Positions 63,760 through 64,000 of a stretch of DNA of 64,000 nucleotides are shown here, in pieces; position 1 is the first letter of the stretch; every line of letters begins with the position of its first letter. Both the position numbers and the translations under genes were made by a program. The DNA is taken from the NCBI RefSeq assembly GCF_006149045.1, contig NZ_VBSN01000024.1, forward strand, positions 1 to 64,000. Direction: 5' to 3'. Source of the DNA: Dyadobacter flavalbus. GTDB lineage: Bacteria > Bacteroidota > Bacteroidia > Cytophagales > Spirosomataceae. The notes beneath the pieces were generated by a model, which ran no database searches, was not told the DNA's origin, and saw nothing but the letters and a program-made list of their open reading frames with translations.

Positions 63760-64000
63760 TTATACCGGCGGTGCGAGCGCAAGATCACCGGAGGAAACGC
63801 CGGATTTCCAGTTACGGATTTTGAGCAGACGAAAAAATGCATCTTCTTCTATTTCCCTTACGCCGCCGGGTTCAAGTCCGTCGAGCTGAAGATCTTCTAT
63901 GCTTGTCCGTACCAGACGCCTGCAGCGATGCCCGGCGGTACGCACCATTTTTCTGACCTGATGATATTTTCCTTCCGTCAGTGAAATCCGCAGCCATGTA
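63760..64000 (-). CDS. RsuA/RluE-type rRNA pseudouridine synthase, C-terminal part only
   Basis: The gene enters from the right edge. The visible 79 residues include RISLTEGKYHQVRKM, RTAGHRCRRLVRTSI, DLQLDGLEPGGVREI and end LKIRNWKSG...LALAPPV. The L-T-E-G-K-x-H-Q-V-R-K-M block and LxRxSIxxLxLdgLxPG pattern are the C-terminal signature of RsuA-like pseudouridine synthases acting on rRNA. The catalytic Asp and any S4 domain lie outside the window. It is probably the first gene of a unit with yccF and the oxidoreductase. Confidence 0.88.
   Translation of the reverse strand, partial: TWLRISLTEGKYHQVRKMVRTAGHRCRRLVRTSIEDLQLDGLEPGGVREIEEDAFFRLLKIRNWKSGVSSGDLALAPPV

Noticed and set aside
63745-63984. 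79-residue plus-strand frame at the right edge
   Set aside because: Antisense to the RsuA-type pseudouridine synthase, whose conserved motifs are unmistakable on the minus strand.

Overview
The window comes from a Bacteroidota chromosome, most likely order Cytophagales; a Dyadobacter-like member of the Spirosomaceae is my best guess. The reasons are two SusC/SusD pairs, LytS/LytTR two-component signalling, a long QueA variant, type B bL31, weak Shine-Dalgarno sequences, and promoters of the Bacteroidota type (TTG, 17-22 bases, TAnnTTTG). Most of it is ordinary core chromosome. I see no prophage, integrase, transposase, tRNA or CRISPR array.

Layout. 1-300: the 5' end of a 16S rRNA gene reading off the left edge, with its leader, a boxA-like element and a promoter. 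0.5-9.6 kb: housekeeping genes (nrdA, a Tat-exported TIM-barrel isomerase, rpmE, a GlmU-like nucleotidyltransferase, holB, rimB-rimK, hemC). 9.7-18.6 kb: a lipoprotein, a large outer-membrane barrel with a repetitive C-terminal tail, a LytS/LytTR pair, a striking inverted array of short repeats, and uvrA. 18.9-24.3 kb: a first SusC/SusD pair without enzymes and a tiny antitoxin-like protein. 24.3-39.3 kb: yigZ, an MFS exporter, corA, a glycosyltransferase, nrdB, recX, a phosphoesterase, a nucleotidyltransferase module resembling a toxin-antitoxin pair, tyrS, a GH43-like secreted enzyme, a Uma2 nuclease, a queA-type gene, a cobalamin adenosyltransferase and ilvE. 39.4-49.2 kb: an apparent beta-mannoside locus (AraC regulator, Na+/sugar symporter, GH130 mannosylglucose phosphorylase, second SusC/SusD pair, phosphomannose-isomerase-like cupin). 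49.4-64 kb: DUF72, a class II cyclic-nucleotide phosphodiesterase, DUF2256 coupled to a photolyase-like protein, GNAT, AI-2E-type permease, TetR-AarF pair, a sugar/alditol oxidase, a MocR regulator divergent from a TonB receptor, a quinone oxidoreductase, YccF and the end of an RsuA-type pseudouridine synthase.

How the genes work together. The 40-49 kb block reads as one pathway. SusC/SusD import an oligosaccharide across the outer membrane, the symporter takes a disaccharide across the inner membrane, the phosphorylase yields mannose 1-phosphate plus glucose, and the cupin fits mannose-phosphate metabolism. The AraC protein, divergent from the symporter, is the likely switch. nrdA and nrdB encode the two halves of one class Ia ribonucleotide reductase but lie 25 kb apart in opposite orientation. 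rimB-rimK form a pair for glutamylation and deglutamylation of a ribosomal protein.

Most unusual: (i) a 15-base element with one variable position lies exactly 4 bases before both susC start codons; (ii) an inverted array of degenerate short repeats of about 330 bases fills a convergent gap, with related copies near 50.4 kb; (iii) TAGC-rich arrays sit at gene 3' ends and supply the stop codons of several genes; (iv) a photolyase of the iron-sulphur family has lost its cluster cysteines; (v) terminator T-tracts appear to double as the -33 element of the next promoter.
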